NCBI RefSeq assembly: GCF_018614055.1 | Contig: NZ_JAGGPB010000036.1 | Coordinates: 1 to 64,000 of the forward strand | Length of the DNA stretch: 64,000 nt | Direction: 5' to 3' | Source: Streptomyces sp. ISL-98 | GTDB lineage: Bacteria; Actinomycetota; Actinomycetes; Streptomycetales; Streptomycetaceae | Shown here: one piece after another, positions 48,663 to 57,338 of the stretch | Numbering within the stretch: the stretch's first letter is position 1 | How the letters are laid out: each line of letters begins with the position of its first letter | Notes under the pieces: generated by a model | Seen by the model: the letters and a program-made list of their open reading frames with translations, nothing else | What the model was told of the DNA's origin: nothing | Database searches by the model: none | Made by a program: the position numbers and the translations under genes

Positions 48663-50268
48663 TGAACTTGTCCTTCAGCTCCTGGAACTCGGAGTAGGTC
48701 TTGGCGAACTCCGTCTTGTGCTTACCGTCGGTCGCCACGAAGTACAGCCAGCCGTCCTTGGTCGGCTTCAGGGCGGCAGTCATCGCCGCGCTGCCCGGGT
48801 TGCCGATGGGCCCGGGGGTAAGGCCCTTCTGCGTGTATGTATTGTACGGGTCCTGATTGCTGTTGATCTCGGACTCGCTGATGTCGATTTTGCTCTGGCC
48901 CTTGAGGTAATTGAAGGCCGAGTCGAACTGCAGCAGCTGATTCGTCTGCGTATTGGTCGGCTTCAGGCGGTTGTAAATGACCTCGGCCATCTTGCGGAAG
49001 TCGTCGTCCGTCTTGCCTTCCGCCTGCACAAGGCTCGCGACCGTGATGAGCTGCAACGGAGATTCCAGGCCCAGCCTCTTGGCCTCCGCTTCGATGCCCT
49101 GGCTCGCATATTGCCCATTGGCCCGCGAGACCATTTCCTTGAGCACGGACTCGGGCGTCGACTTCTTGCCGACGTCGTAACGCGAGGGATACAGGAAACC
49201 TTCGAGCGGGTCCTTGATCTTCTCGTTGTCGTTGGCCCACTCGGGCAGTCCGAGTTCTTTGAACTCGGCCTTGGCGACGTCCTTGGTTGTACCGGGTTTG
49301 AGCTTCAGCTTCTCGTCGATGGCCTCGTAGACCTTCACGTTCCGCTGGCCCTCGATGATGACGAGGGCATTCAGGTTCGCCGGATTGGCCATGAGCTCGA
49401 CGGCCGCCTTCGCGGACATCTCCTTCTTCATCGGGTAGACGCCGGGCTGGATCGACTTGCCCTTGGGGTTGGCGGTCGCCGCGGAGACGAAGGCATCCGA
49501 GCTCTTGACCACACCCGCCTCGGTCAGGATGCCACCCATCTGTCCCAGTCCCGCGCCCTGGGGGATCTCGACCTCGACGGAACCCGTGCCGCTGCCAGTG
49601 AAGTCGGCAGGCGCACCGAACTGCTCCTGCCAGAACTGATAGCCGAAGTAGGCGACGCCACCCCCTCCGCCCACCAGGACCAGCGCGACGAACAGGCACG
49701 CCGTGCCGTTGCGGCTCTTCTTCTTTTTGGTCTTTCCGCGGCGGTCGCCGCCCCGGCCCCGACGCGTCTCACGCGAGTCGTCGTACCCGTCGTCATCGTC
49801 GTCGTCGTTGCCGCCCGCGAAGAAGGGGTGCTCCTCCGGACCTTCGAGGTCGGCGTCCCACTCGGGCTCCGGTGCCTGCTCCGGCACCGCGTGGCGCTGG
49901 TTCGGGGGCTGCGGCGGGGGGTATGCGTCCGGGGCGGCGTAGTAGTCGGGGTGCTCCGCGCCGCCGTAGGCGGGCTGCTGGCCGCTGTACGGGTCGGCGG
50001 GGTTCATGCCGTACGGCACGGCTCCCTGCTGCTGGCCCGTGTCCCAGCCGCCGTTGGCGTACTGCTGCTGGTCGTTGTACTGGGGCTGCTGCCCGCCGTA
50101 GTACGGCTGCTGCGGCTGCTGTTGCGGTTCCTGCTGGTAGTGCTGCGGCTGGCCGCCGTACGGACCCTGGCCCTGTACGGCCTGCTGTCCTGCCCATCCC
50201 TGGTCCCCGTACAACGGGTCCTCGGGATGCCACGGTTCGTGGCCTGCGCCCCGGCCGTACTCAGTCAT
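48640..50268 (-). CDS. mltG: endolytic murein transglycosylase MltG
   Basis: A 542-aa protein that cuts nascent peptidoglycan glycan strands. Residues 1-185 are a cytoplasmic Gln/Tyr/Gly/Pro-rich low-complexity tail ending in an Asp run (about 155-160) and a Lys/Arg cluster; one helix is at about 188-207; the YceG domain follows outside. The motif ASLVQAEG has Glu417 but Gln where many homologues have a first Glu (VEKE-type). YNRL and the C-terminal GPIGNPG motif are normal. The start at ATG 50268 is the most likely. It follows ruvX by 126 bp. Confidence 0.92.
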   Translation of the reverse strand: MTEYGRGAGHEPWHPEDPLYGDQGWAGQQAVQGQGPYGGQPQHYQQEPQQQPQQPYYGGQQPQYNDQQQYANGGWDTGQQQGAVPYGMNPADPYSGQQPAYGGAEHPDYYAAPDAYPPPQPPNQRHAVPEQAPEPEWDADLEGPEEHPFFAGGNDDDDDDGYDDSRETRRGRGGDRRGKTKKKKSRNGTACLFVALVLVGGGGGVAYFGYQFWQEQFGAPADFTGSGTGSVEVEIPQGAGLGQMGGILTEAGVVKSSDAFVSAATANPKGKSIQPGVYPMKKEMSAKAAVELMANPANLNALVIIEGQRNVKVYEAIDEKLKLKPGTTKDVAKAEFKELGLPEWANDNEKIKDPLEGFLYPSRYDVGKKSTPESVLKEMVSRANGQYASQGIEAEAKRLGLESPLQLITVASLVQAEGKTDDDFRKMAEVIYNRLKPTNTQTNQLLQFDSAFNYLKGQSKIDISESEINSNQDPYNTYTQKGLTPGPIGNPGSAAMTAALKPTKDGWLYFVATDGKHKTEFAKTYSEFQELKDKFNESQGSD

Positions 50269-50394
50269 GAAACCCCATAGTGTGCCGCGAGGCGGCGGCT
50301 GCGCGCGCGTGGGGCACGGCATCCGGTCCGCCTCTTCTTTGTGCGGCAGTTGTTCGAACACCGCCGCATCGCGCGGAACGTTACCGTATCGCGA

Positions 50395-50859
50395 TCAGAC
50401 AACCACTTCGACGCCCTCGCCCGGGGGAATGCCTGAGACCCGTTCGGCCTCCAAAGCGTTCTGAAGAATGACAATTGCGGCCGCTTGGTCGATCACAGAA
50501 CGGCCCTTCTTGGACTTCACGCCCGAAGCGCGCAGTCCCTGACTGGCCGTCACTGTGGTCATCCTCTCGTCGACCAGTCGCACCGGAGTGGGTGCGATGC
50601 CGCGAGCGAGCTCCTGGGCGAAGACCCGGACCTTGGCCGCCGCCGGCCCCTCGCCCCCACTGAGGGAGCGAGGGAGGCCGACCACGACCTCGATCGGTTC
50701 GTACTCCTCGACGAGCTGCTTCAACCGCCGGTGGGCGGCCGGGACGTCACGTCCCGGCACGGTCTCCACCGGCGTGGCGAGGACCCCGTCGGGGTCGCAC
50801 GAGGCGACCCCTATCCGGGCGTCCCCGACGTCGATCGCGAGGCGACGGCCGCGTCGCAT
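50395..50859 (-). CDS. ruvX: Holliday junction resolvase-like RuvX (YqgF)
   Basis: A 154-aa RNase H-fold nuclease of the YqgF family, linked to pre-16S rRNA 5'-end processing in E. coli. LAIDVGDARIGVA holds the first catalytic Asp, EVVVGLPRSLSG the Glu region, and VRLVDERMTTVTA and SVIDQAAAIVILQ the later acidic residues. ATG overlaps the alaS stop by one base (TGATG). Conserved alaS-ruvX-mltG order. Confidence 0.95.
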   Translation of the reverse strand: MRRGRRLAIDVGDARIGVASCDPDGVLATPVETVPGRDVPAAHRRLKQLVEEYEPIEVVVGLPRSLSGGEGPAAAKVRVFAQELARGIAPTPVRLVDERMTTVTASQGLRASGVKSKKGRSVIDQAAAIVILQNALEAERVSGIPPGEGVEVVV

Positions 50860-53528
50860 CAGGCGATCTCGCCGACTGCGCGTTCGACGGCGGCCACGGC
50901 GTCGCCGATGGCGTCCGGGTTCTGGCCGCCGCCCTGGGCGACGTCCGGCTTGCCGCCACCGCCGCCGCCGAGGGTCTTGGCGGCCGTACGGACCAGCTCG
51001 CCGGCCTTGAGACCGCGCTCGCGGGCGGCTTCGTTGGTTGCGATGACCGTCAGCGGGCGTCCGTTGGCCGTGGTGAACAGGGCCACGACCGTCGGGCGGT
51101 CGCCCGGAATGCGGCCGCGGACGTCCAGGACCAGCCTGCGCAGGTCGTCGGCCGACGTGCCGTCGGGCACCTGGCCGGTGACGAGAGCGACACCGCGTAC
51201 GTCCTGGGCACCGGAGGCGAGTCCGGCGGCGGCCTGGAGGACCTTCTCCGCGCGGAACTTCTCGATCTCCTTCTCGGCGTCCTTGAGCTTGGCGAGCATC
51301 CCGGAGATCTTCTCCGGCAGCTCCTCCGAGCGGCCCTTGACCAGCTCCTGGAGCTGGGCGACGACCGTGTGCTCCCTGGCGAGGAAGTTGTACGCGTCCA
51401 CGCCGACCAGGGCCTCGATACGCCGTACGCCCGAGCCGATCGACGACTCGCCGAGCAGCTTCACCAGACCCAGCTGGGCGGTGTTGTGGACATGCGTACC
51501 GCCGCACAGCTCCTTGGAGAAGTCGCCGATGGTCACGACGCGGACCCGCTCGCCGTACTTCTCGCCGAACTCGGCGATGGCGCCCTGCTTCTTGGCCTCG
51601 TCGATGCTCATGACCTCGGCCTGGACATCGAGTTCCCGGGCGAGCACCTCGTTGATCTTGTGCTCGACGTCGGTGAGGACCGTGCCGGGTACGGCGTTCG
51701 GCGAGCCGAAGTCGAAGCGGAAGCGGCCGGGCGAGTTCTCCGAACCGGCCTGGGCGGCCGTCGGGCCGAGAGCGTCGCGCAGCGCCTGGTGCGTGAGGTG
51801 CGTGGCGCTGTGGGCGCGGGCGATGGCGCGGCGGCGCTTCTGGTCGATGACGGCGTAGGCGGAGGCGCCGAGCGTCACCTCGCCCACCTGGACCGTGCCC
51901 TTGTGGACGGAGACGCCGGGGACCGGCTGCTGGACGTCGCGGACCTCGACGACGGCGCCCGAGTGCAGCTTGATGCGGCCGGTGTCGGCGAGCTGGCCGC
52001 CACCCTCGGCGTAGAACGGGGTGCGGTCGAGGACGATCTCGACGTCGTCGCCCTCGGTGGCGGCCGGGGAGGGCACACCGTCGACGAGCAGGCCGACGAC
52101 GGTCGACTCGCCCTCGGTGGAGGTGTAGCCGGTGAACTCCGTGGTGCCGGACTGGTCGGCGACCAGGCGGTAGGCGGACACGTCGGCGTGCCCGGTCTTC
52201 TTGGCCTTTGCGTCGGCCTTGGCCCGGTCCCGCTGCTCCTTCATGAGGCGCCGGAAGCCGTCCTCGTCCACGGAGAGGCCCTGTTCGGCGGCCATCTCCA
52301 GGGTGAGGTCGATCGGGAAGCCCCAGGTGTCGTGGAGCAGGAACGCCTTGTCACCGGCGAGGACCTTGCCGCCGGCGGCCTTGGTCTCCGTAACGGCGGT
52401 GTCGAGGATGTTCGTGCCGCCCTTGAGGGCCTTGAGGAAGGCGGCTTCCTCGGAGACGGCGACGGTCTCGATGCGCTTGCGGTCGGTCAGCAGCTCCGGG
52501 TACTGCTCGCCCATGGTCGTGATGACCACATCGGCCAGCTCGGCGACGACGGGCTGGGTGGCGCCCATCAGCCGCATGTTGCGGATGGCGCGGCGCATGA
52601 TGCGGCGCAGGACGTAGCCGCGGCCCTCGTTGCCGGGGGTGACACCGTCGCCGATGAGCATCACGGACGTACGGATGTGGTCGGCGACGACGCGCAGGGA
52701 GACGTCGGAGGCGTGGTCGGCGCCGTAGCGGACGCCGGTGAGCTCGGTGGCCTTGTCCATGACGACGCGCAGGGTGTCGGTCTCGTACATGTTCTGCACG
52801 CCCTGCAGGATCATGGCGAGACGTTCGAGGCCCAGACCCGTGTCGATGTTCTTCGACGGCAGGTCGCCGAGGATCGGGAAGTCTTCCTTGCCCTCGCCGG
52901 CGCCGCGCTCGTACTGCATGAAGACCAGGTTCCAGATCTCCACGTAGCGCTCGTCGTTGACGGCCGGGCCGCCCTCTTCGCCGAACTCGGGACCACGGTC
53001 GTAGTTGATCTCCGAGCAGGGGCCGCAGGGTCCGGGGACACCCATCGACCAGAAGTTCGGGCCCATGCCCAGCCGCTGGATGCGCTCGGCGGGCACACCG
53101 ATGACGTCGCGCCAGATCTGCTCGGCCTCGTCGTCCTCCTTGTAGACCGTGATCCACAGGCGCTCGGGGTCGAGGCCGAAGCCACCGTCCGCGACGGAGC
53201 TGGTGAGCAGCTCCCACGCGTACTTGATGGCGCCTTCCTTGAAGTAGTCGCCGAACGAGAAGTTGCCGCACATCTGGAAGAACGTGCCGTGGCGCGTGGT
53301 CTTGCCGACCTCTTCGATGTCCGGCGTACGCACGCACTTCTGCACGCTGGTGATGCGCGGGGCGGGCGGCTTGACCTCGCCGAGGAAGTACGGCTTGAAG
53401 GGCACCATGCCCGCGGGGACCAGCAGCAGGGTCGGGTCGTCCGCGATGAGCGACGCCGAAGGCACGACGTTGTGTCCGCGCTCCTCGAAGAAGCGCAGCC
53501 AGCGGCGGCGGATTTCAGCCGACTCCAT
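50859..53528 (-). CDS. alaS: alanyl-tRNA synthetase
   Basis: An 889-aa class II synthetase with the full three-part layout: catalytic core (about 1-440, RWLRFFEERGH start, GHGTFFQMCGNFSFGDYF-type motif), editing domain with zinc His pair HSATHLTH and CGGTHV (about 560-700), and DHHA1 oligomerisation domain at the C-terminus with a Gly-rich loop. ATG 53528 overlaps the stop of the DUF6167 gene by one base. No T-box leader was recognised. Confidence 0.97.
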   Translation of the reverse strand: MESAEIRRRWLRFFEERGHNVVPSASLIADDPTLLLVPAGMVPFKPYFLGEVKPPAPRITSVQKCVRTPDIEEVGKTTRHGTFFQMCGNFSFGDYFKEGAIKYAWELLTSSVADGGFGLDPERLWITVYKEDDEAEQIWRDVIGVPAERIQRLGMGPNFWSMGVPGPCGPCSEINYDRGPEFGEEGGPAVNDERYVEIWNLVFMQYERGAGEGKEDFPILGDLPSKNIDTGLGLERLAMILQGVQNMYETDTLRVVMDKATELTGVRYGADHASDVSLRVVADHIRTSVMLIGDGVTPGNEGRGYVLRRIMRRAIRNMRLMGATQPVVAELADVVITTMGEQYPELLTDRKRIETVAVSEEAAFLKALKGGTNILDTAVTETKAAGGKVLAGDKAFLLHDTWGFPIDLTLEMAAEQGLSVDEDGFRRLMKEQRDRAKADAKAKKTGHADVSAYRLVADQSGTTEFTGYTSTEGESTVVGLLVDGVPSPAATEGDDVEIVLDRTPFYAEGGGQLADTGRIKLHSGAVVEVRDVQQPVPGVSVHKGTVQVGEVTLGASAYAVIDQKRRRAIARAHSATHLTHQALRDALGPTAAQAGSENSPGRFRFDFGSPNAVPGTVLTDVEHKINEVLARELDVQAEVMSIDEAKKQGAIAEFGEKYGERVRVVTIGDFSKELCGGTHVHNTAQLGLVKLLGESSIGSGVRRIEALVGVDAYNFLAREHTVVAQLQELVKGRSEELPEKISGMLAKLKDAEKEIEKFRAEKVLQAAAGLASGAQDVRGVALVTGQVPDGTSADDLRRLVLDVRGRIPGDRPTVVALFTTANGRPLTVIATNEAARERGLKAGELVRTAAKTLGGGGGGKPDVAQGGGQNPDAIGDAVAAVERAVGEIA

Positions 53529-53839
53529 CAGTGGTCCTCATTCCGGTTGTACGAATGCTGGGTGTAATCGAGTGCGGCGATGCGTCGCTGCACGGGAAGC
53601 TCGGGGTCGTTGTGCGCGTCGAGGCCGAGGGCCTCGCCGAGTTCGGCCTCGCGCTGCGCCATCCCCGCCTTGACGTCGAGCGCGAAGTCCTTGAGCCGGT
53701 GGCCTGCTTCGACCGCCTTGTCGGCGGCCTGCGCGGCGAGGCTCTCGGGCGTCAGCTGCTTGAGCTTGCGGTTGACCTTGGTGGTGGCCCACACACCGGC
53801 TGCGGCGCCTGCGGTGAACCAGAACGTACGGCGGAACAT
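53528..53839 (-). CDS. DUF6167-like small membrane-associated protein
   Basis: A 103-aa protein with an N-terminal hydrophobic segment (about 5-20), then a charged helical region. Family assignment to DUF6167 is from memory of the MFRRTFWFTAGAAAGVWATT start typical in Streptomyces alaS operons. Function unknown. It overlaps alaS by one base and follows the DUF948 gene by 7 bp, so all three are likely one transcript. Confidence 0.75.
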   Translation of the reverse strand: MFRRTFWFTAGAAAGVWATTKVNRKLKQLTPESLAAQAADKAVEAGHRLKDFALDVKAGMAQREAELGEALGLDAHNDPELPVQRRIAALDYTQHSYNRNEDH

Positions 53840-53846
53840 TGCGGCT

Positions 53847-54275
53847 TCAGCCCTTCCGCTTCCTGCGCCGGGGGGACGGTACGGTCCGGCCGACGATCAC
53901 AGTGCGACGGGACGGTTCCGCCGGGGTGTCCTTGCTGCGGCCGATCGCCCGGCGTACGCCGTATCCGAAGGCCGCGACCTTGACGAGCGGGCCGCCGAAG
54001 GTCGATGCGACGGTCGTGGAGAGCGCGGACGCGTTGGAGGTGACTTCCTGGACGTCGGAAGCGATGGCGTCGACCCGGTCGAGCTGGGTCTGCGCGGAAC
54101 GCACGGTCGCGGAGGCGTCGGCCAGCAGCGGGACGGCCTGCTCGGTCACGTCCGCCACGAGCTTGGTCGTCGCCTTGAGCGTCTGGGCCAGCCTCACCAG
54201 CACCACGGCGAGAAAGGAGACCAGGATCGCCCAGAAGACGGCCACCAGGATGCCGGCCACCTCTCCACCGGACAC
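53847..54275 (-). CDS. DUF948 domain protein
   Basis: A 142-aa protein with an N-terminal transmembrane helix (about 7-28), a helical coiled-coil-prone DUF948 region (about 30-95) and a basic tail ending RRRKRKG. Such proteins resemble membrane-anchored chemoreceptor-like helices, but function is unknown. GTG start. It heads the alaS operon. Confidence 0.8.
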   Translation of the reverse strand: MSGGEVAGILVAVFWAILVSFLAVVLVRLAQTLKATTKLVADVTEQAVPLLADASATVRSAQTQLDRVDAIASDVQEVTSNASALSTTVASTFGGPLVKVAAFGYGVRRAIGRSKDTPAEPSRRTVIVGRTVPSPRRRKRKG

Positions 54276-54384
54276 TTTGCACCGCTCCCTGTACGTGAGA
54301 AAAGTCGTCCTGCGAGCCTATCGCGCCGGGGCTCGGGGTCCGTACCGCATTACGTGTGCGTGGAGCGGGAGTTGCGCAGCGTGA

Positions 54385-54414
54385 TTGTACGGAGTGCTTA
54401 CGGATGGGTACGCT
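54385..54414 (+). promoter_or_regulatory. putative promoter giving leaderless transcript of STAND gene
   Basis: TTGTAC (54385-54390) and TACGCT (54409-54414) are 18 bp apart. Transcription would begin at about 54421-54424, on or next to the ATG at 54424, and no ribosome site is present before that ATG. Prediction from sequence only. Confidence 0.4.
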
Positions 54415-54423
54415 CCGTGTCCC

Positions 54424-56640
54424 ATGCGACGCACTTTTCATTCTGTGTCTCCCTCGTCCCCCTCCCCCGATCACGGCAATCTGCCCGCTGAGCTGAATCC
54501 GTTCGTGGGGCGGCGCGAGGAACTGGCGGAGTTCGGCCGTCTGCTGGAGGAAGCCCGGCTGGTCACCGTGACCGGGGTCGGCGGGGTCGGAAAAACGCGA
54601 TTCGCCCTGCGGGCAGGTGCCAGGCTGCAGGAACGGTACTGCGACGGGGTGTGGCTCGTGGAGCTGTCCGCCCTCGACGACGCCGACCTGCTGGAACACG
54701 CGGTCGCTGAGGCGCTGGGGCTGACCGATCACACCAGCAAGCCGCCGCGCGATGTGCTGGTCGGGCATCTCGCCGGGCGTCAACTCCTGCTCGTACTCGA
54801 CGGTTTCGAGCATTTCGTCGACGCCGCTGCCGGCCTGGTGCGGGAACTGCTCCGGCGCGCGCCGGACCTGCGTGTGCTGGCCACGGGCCGGCTGCCGCTG
54901 TGCGTCGACGGCGAGCAGAACTTCCCGCTCCCGCCGATGCCGGACTCCGACGCGGTCCAGCTCTTCGCCGACCGGGCCGCCGCGGGGCAGCCCGGTTTCC
55001 GGCTCACGGAGGCCAACAACTCCGCCGTCCGGGAGCTGTGCCGTCGCCTGGACGGGATTCCGCTCGCCCTGGAGCTGGCCGCCGGGCGGCTGCGCGCTCT
55101 GTCCCTGGAGCAGGTGCTCGACCGGCTCGACGACCGGTTCCGGCTGCTGACCGGCTCCACCCGGGGTGCACTCCCCCGGCACCAGACGCTTCGTACCGCC
55201 ATCGGCTGGAGCCATGAGCTGTGCACGCCTGAGCAGCGGCTGCTGTGGGCTCGGCTTTCGGTGTTCGTGGGGCAGTTCGACCTGGAGGCGGCGGAGTACG
55301 TCTGCGGCGGACCGGAGCCGGCGGGCAACAGCGGGCTGAGTGGCCCCAGCGTCCTCGATGTGCTCGCGGAGCTGCTCGCGCAGTCCGTCGTGACCCGCGA
55401 GGACACCCCGTCGGGCGTCCGCTACCGGATGCTGGACACCGTCAGGGAGTACGGCGCCGACTGGCTGGCGGCCACGGGCGACGCGGTGCGCGTGCGCCGC
55501 AGACACCGGGACTGGTACCTGGGGCTGGCGACGTGGTGCGAGCTGGAGTGGTTCAGCCCCCGCCAGGCGGAGGTGGCGGCACGCGTCGACTGCGAACTGC
55601 CCAATCTGCGCAGGGCGATGGAGTACTCGCTGGAGAATCCGGAGGACGTGCATCTGGGCCAGTACCTGGCGGGCACGCTCTGGTTCTACTGGGTCGGCTG
55701 CGGACGTCTGTCGGAGGGGCGGCACTGGCTGGACCACGCGCTGGAGGCGGAGAGCGCGCACGAGGCGCACCGCCTGAAGGCGCTGTGGGTACTCGGTTAC
55801 GTGGCCGTGCTGCAGGGCGACGCGATCGGGGCACTCGCCGCGCTCCAGGAGTGCCGCGAGAGCGCCGACCTCACCGGCAACGCCGTGGCGGCGGCGTACG
55901 CCGTGCACAGGTCGGGCTGTCTGGCGCTGGTGTCCGACGACATGCCGCGCGCGGAGGAGCTGCTGCGTGAGGCGCTCGCGCGGTACGAGGAGATCGGCGA
56001 GCTCAACAGCAATGTACTGATGGGGCAGGTCGAGCTGGCGATGGCGGTGGCCTTCAGCGGCGACCTGGAGCAGGCCGTCGCGATCTGCGAGGAGGTCAGG
56101 GAGGTCTGCGAGGACCACGGTGAGCGCTGGGCTCTCGCGTACGCGCTGTACGTCCTGGCCTATGCGGCATGGACGCACGAGCGGACCGACCGGGCCCGGG
56201 AGCTGCTCGAAGAGTGCCTCGCCATCGACCACGCCTTCCACGACCTGCTGGGCGCGGTGCTCGCACTGGAGCTGCTGGCGCTGGTCACGCTGGACCAGGG
56301 CGATCCGGCGGAGGCGGCCGTGCTGCAGGGGGCGGCCGAGCATATCTGGCCGTCGGTGGGGCTGCCGCTGCTCGGTTCGGCGTACTACAACGCGCCGCAC
56401 GCGCTGTGCGAGAAGCGGGCGCGCGAGCGCCTCGGCGACGGCCCGTACGAAAAGCTACGGCGCGAGGGGGCACGCCTGGGCCTGGACGCGGCGGTGCGAA
56501 GGGCCCTCGATGGGCCGCCGGCTCCGGCGGATCCTGCCCCGCCCCGGTCGCGCATCGCGCGTTCGCCCCGCAGCAGCGGACCGAAAACGCGCGAGCCCGC
56601 CGCCTCCCGCTCCGTACGGAACGAGGAGACGACGGGCTGA
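54424..56640 (+). CDS. STAND/NB-ARC-type ATPase with TPR-like repeats
   Basis: A 738-aa protein similar to the ATPase part of AfsR/LuxR (LAL-like) regulators. P loop GVGGVGKTRF at 51-60, Walker B LLLVLDGFEH, RGAL-HQTLRTAIGWSHE sensor region near 240-260, then helical tetratrico-like repeats (about 400-640). No N-terminal OmpR-type or C-terminal LuxR HTH is present, so it is a signalling ATPase without an obvious DNA-binding domain. Start ATG 54424 lacks an SD and is likely leaderless; TTG 54385 is an alternative. It converges with rpsD. Confidence 0.8.
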   Translation: MRRTFHSVSPSSPSPDHGNLPAELNPFVGRREELAEFGRLLEEARLVTVTGVGGVGKTRFALRAGARLQERYCDGVWLVELSALDDADLLEHAVAEALGLTDHTSKPPRDVLVGHLAGRQLLLVLDGFEHFVDAAAGLVRELLRRAPDLRVLATGRLPLCVDGEQNFPLPPMPDSDAVQLFADRAAAGQPGFRLTEANNSAVRELCRRLDGIPLALELAAGRLRALSLEQVLDRLDDRFRLLTGSTRGALPRHQTLRTAIGWSHELCTPEQRLLWARLSVFVGQFDLEAAEYVCGGPEPAGNSGLSGPSVLDVLAELLAQSVVTREDTPSGVRYRMLDTVREYGADWLAATGDAVRVRRRHRDWYLGLATWCELEWFSPRQAEVAARVDCELPNLRRAMEYSLENPEDVHLGQYLAGTLWFYWVGCGRLSEGRHWLDHALEAESAHEAHRLKALWVLGYVAVLQGDAIGALAALQECRESADLTGNAVAAAYAVHRSGCLALVSDDMPRAEELLREALARYEEIGELNSNVLMGQVELAMAVAFSGDLEQAVAICEEVREVCEDHGERWALAYALYVLAYAAWTHERTDRARELLEECLAIDHAFHDLLGAVLALELLALVTLDQGDPAEAAVLQGAAEHIWPSVGLPLLGSAYYNAPHALCEKRARERLGDGPYEKLRREGARLGLDAAVRRALDGPPAPADPAPPRSRIARSPRSSGPKTREPAASRSVRNEETTG

Positions 56641-56667
56641 GGCACTTGCCCGACTACGGCCGCTGGA

Positions 56668-57282
56668 TCAGCGGGCGTAGTACTCGACGACGAGCTGCTC
56701 GTCGCAGATGACCGGGATTTCCTTGCGGTTCGGGTCGCGGTCCAGGCGGAAGGCCAGGGCCTTCAGGTTCACCTGGAGGTAGCGCGGCGTCTCACCCTCG
56801 GTGTCGTAGCCACCCTCGCGAGCGACCTGGAAGGGGTGCTTCTCGCGGCTGCGCTCGCGGACCATCACGACGTCGTCGGGACGGACGCGGAACGACGGCT
56901 TGTCGACCTTGCCACCGTTGACCTCGATGTGGCCGTGAACGACCATCTGACGGGCCTGGTAGATCGTGCGGGCGATGCCCGAACGCAGGATGAGCGCGTC
57001 GAGGCGGCGCTCGAGCTCGATGACCAGGGCCTCGCCGGTCTTGCCTTCGGCCTTCTTGGCGCGGTCGTAGGCGCGGGCCATCTGCTTCTCGCTGATGTCG
57101 TACTGCGCGCGCAGACGCTGCTTCTCGAGCAGACGGACCTTGTAGTCCGAGTTCTGCTTGCGCCCACGGCCGTGCTCGCCCGGCGGGTACGGACGGGCCT
57201 CGAAGTACTTGACAGCCTTCGGCGTCAGCGCAATACCGAGCGCACGGGACTTCTTGACCTTGGGACGCGACTGGTTAGGCAC
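56668..57282 (-). CDS. rpsD: 30S ribosomal protein S4 (zinc-free form)
   Basis: A 204-aa primary 16S rRNA-binding protein. The S4 RNA-binding domain (about 92-150, RRLDALILRSGIARTIYQAR) is normal. The N-terminus has none of the four zinc Cys found in C+ S4 proteins, so this is a C- form. GTG start with GGAG upstream. It is encoded away from the main ribosomal operons, and the iron box at 57306-57324 lies 24 bp before its start. Confidence 0.96.
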   Translation of the reverse strand: MPNQSRPKVKKSRALGIALTPKAVKYFEARPYPPGEHGRGRKQNSDYKVRLLEKQRLRAQYDISEKQMARAYDRAKKAEGKTGEALVIELERRLDALILRSGIARTIYQARQMVVHGHIEVNGGKVDKPSFRVRPDDVVMVRERSREKHPFQVAREGGYDTEGETPRYLQVNLKALAFRLDRDPNRKEIPVICDEQLVVEYYAR

Positions 57283-57305
57283 GTTCTCCAGACCTCCGTT
57301 GTAGG

Positions 57306-57324
57306 TTAGGTTAGGCTCACCTTA
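57306..57324. promoter_or_regulatory. iron box (DmdR1/IdeR operator)
   Basis: TTAGGTTAGGCTCACCTTA matches the 19-bp consensus TTAGGTTAGGCTAACCTAA at 17 of 19 positions. It lies 14 bp before the DUF2470 start codon and 23 bp before the divergent rpsD start, followed by AAGGAG. Confidence 0.85.
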
Positions 57325-57338
57325 CTCAAGGAGATCGC

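Noticed and set aside
53529..54300. T-box leader for alaS
   Set aside because: alaS overlaps the gene before it and no T-box sequence was seen in the region upstream of the operon.
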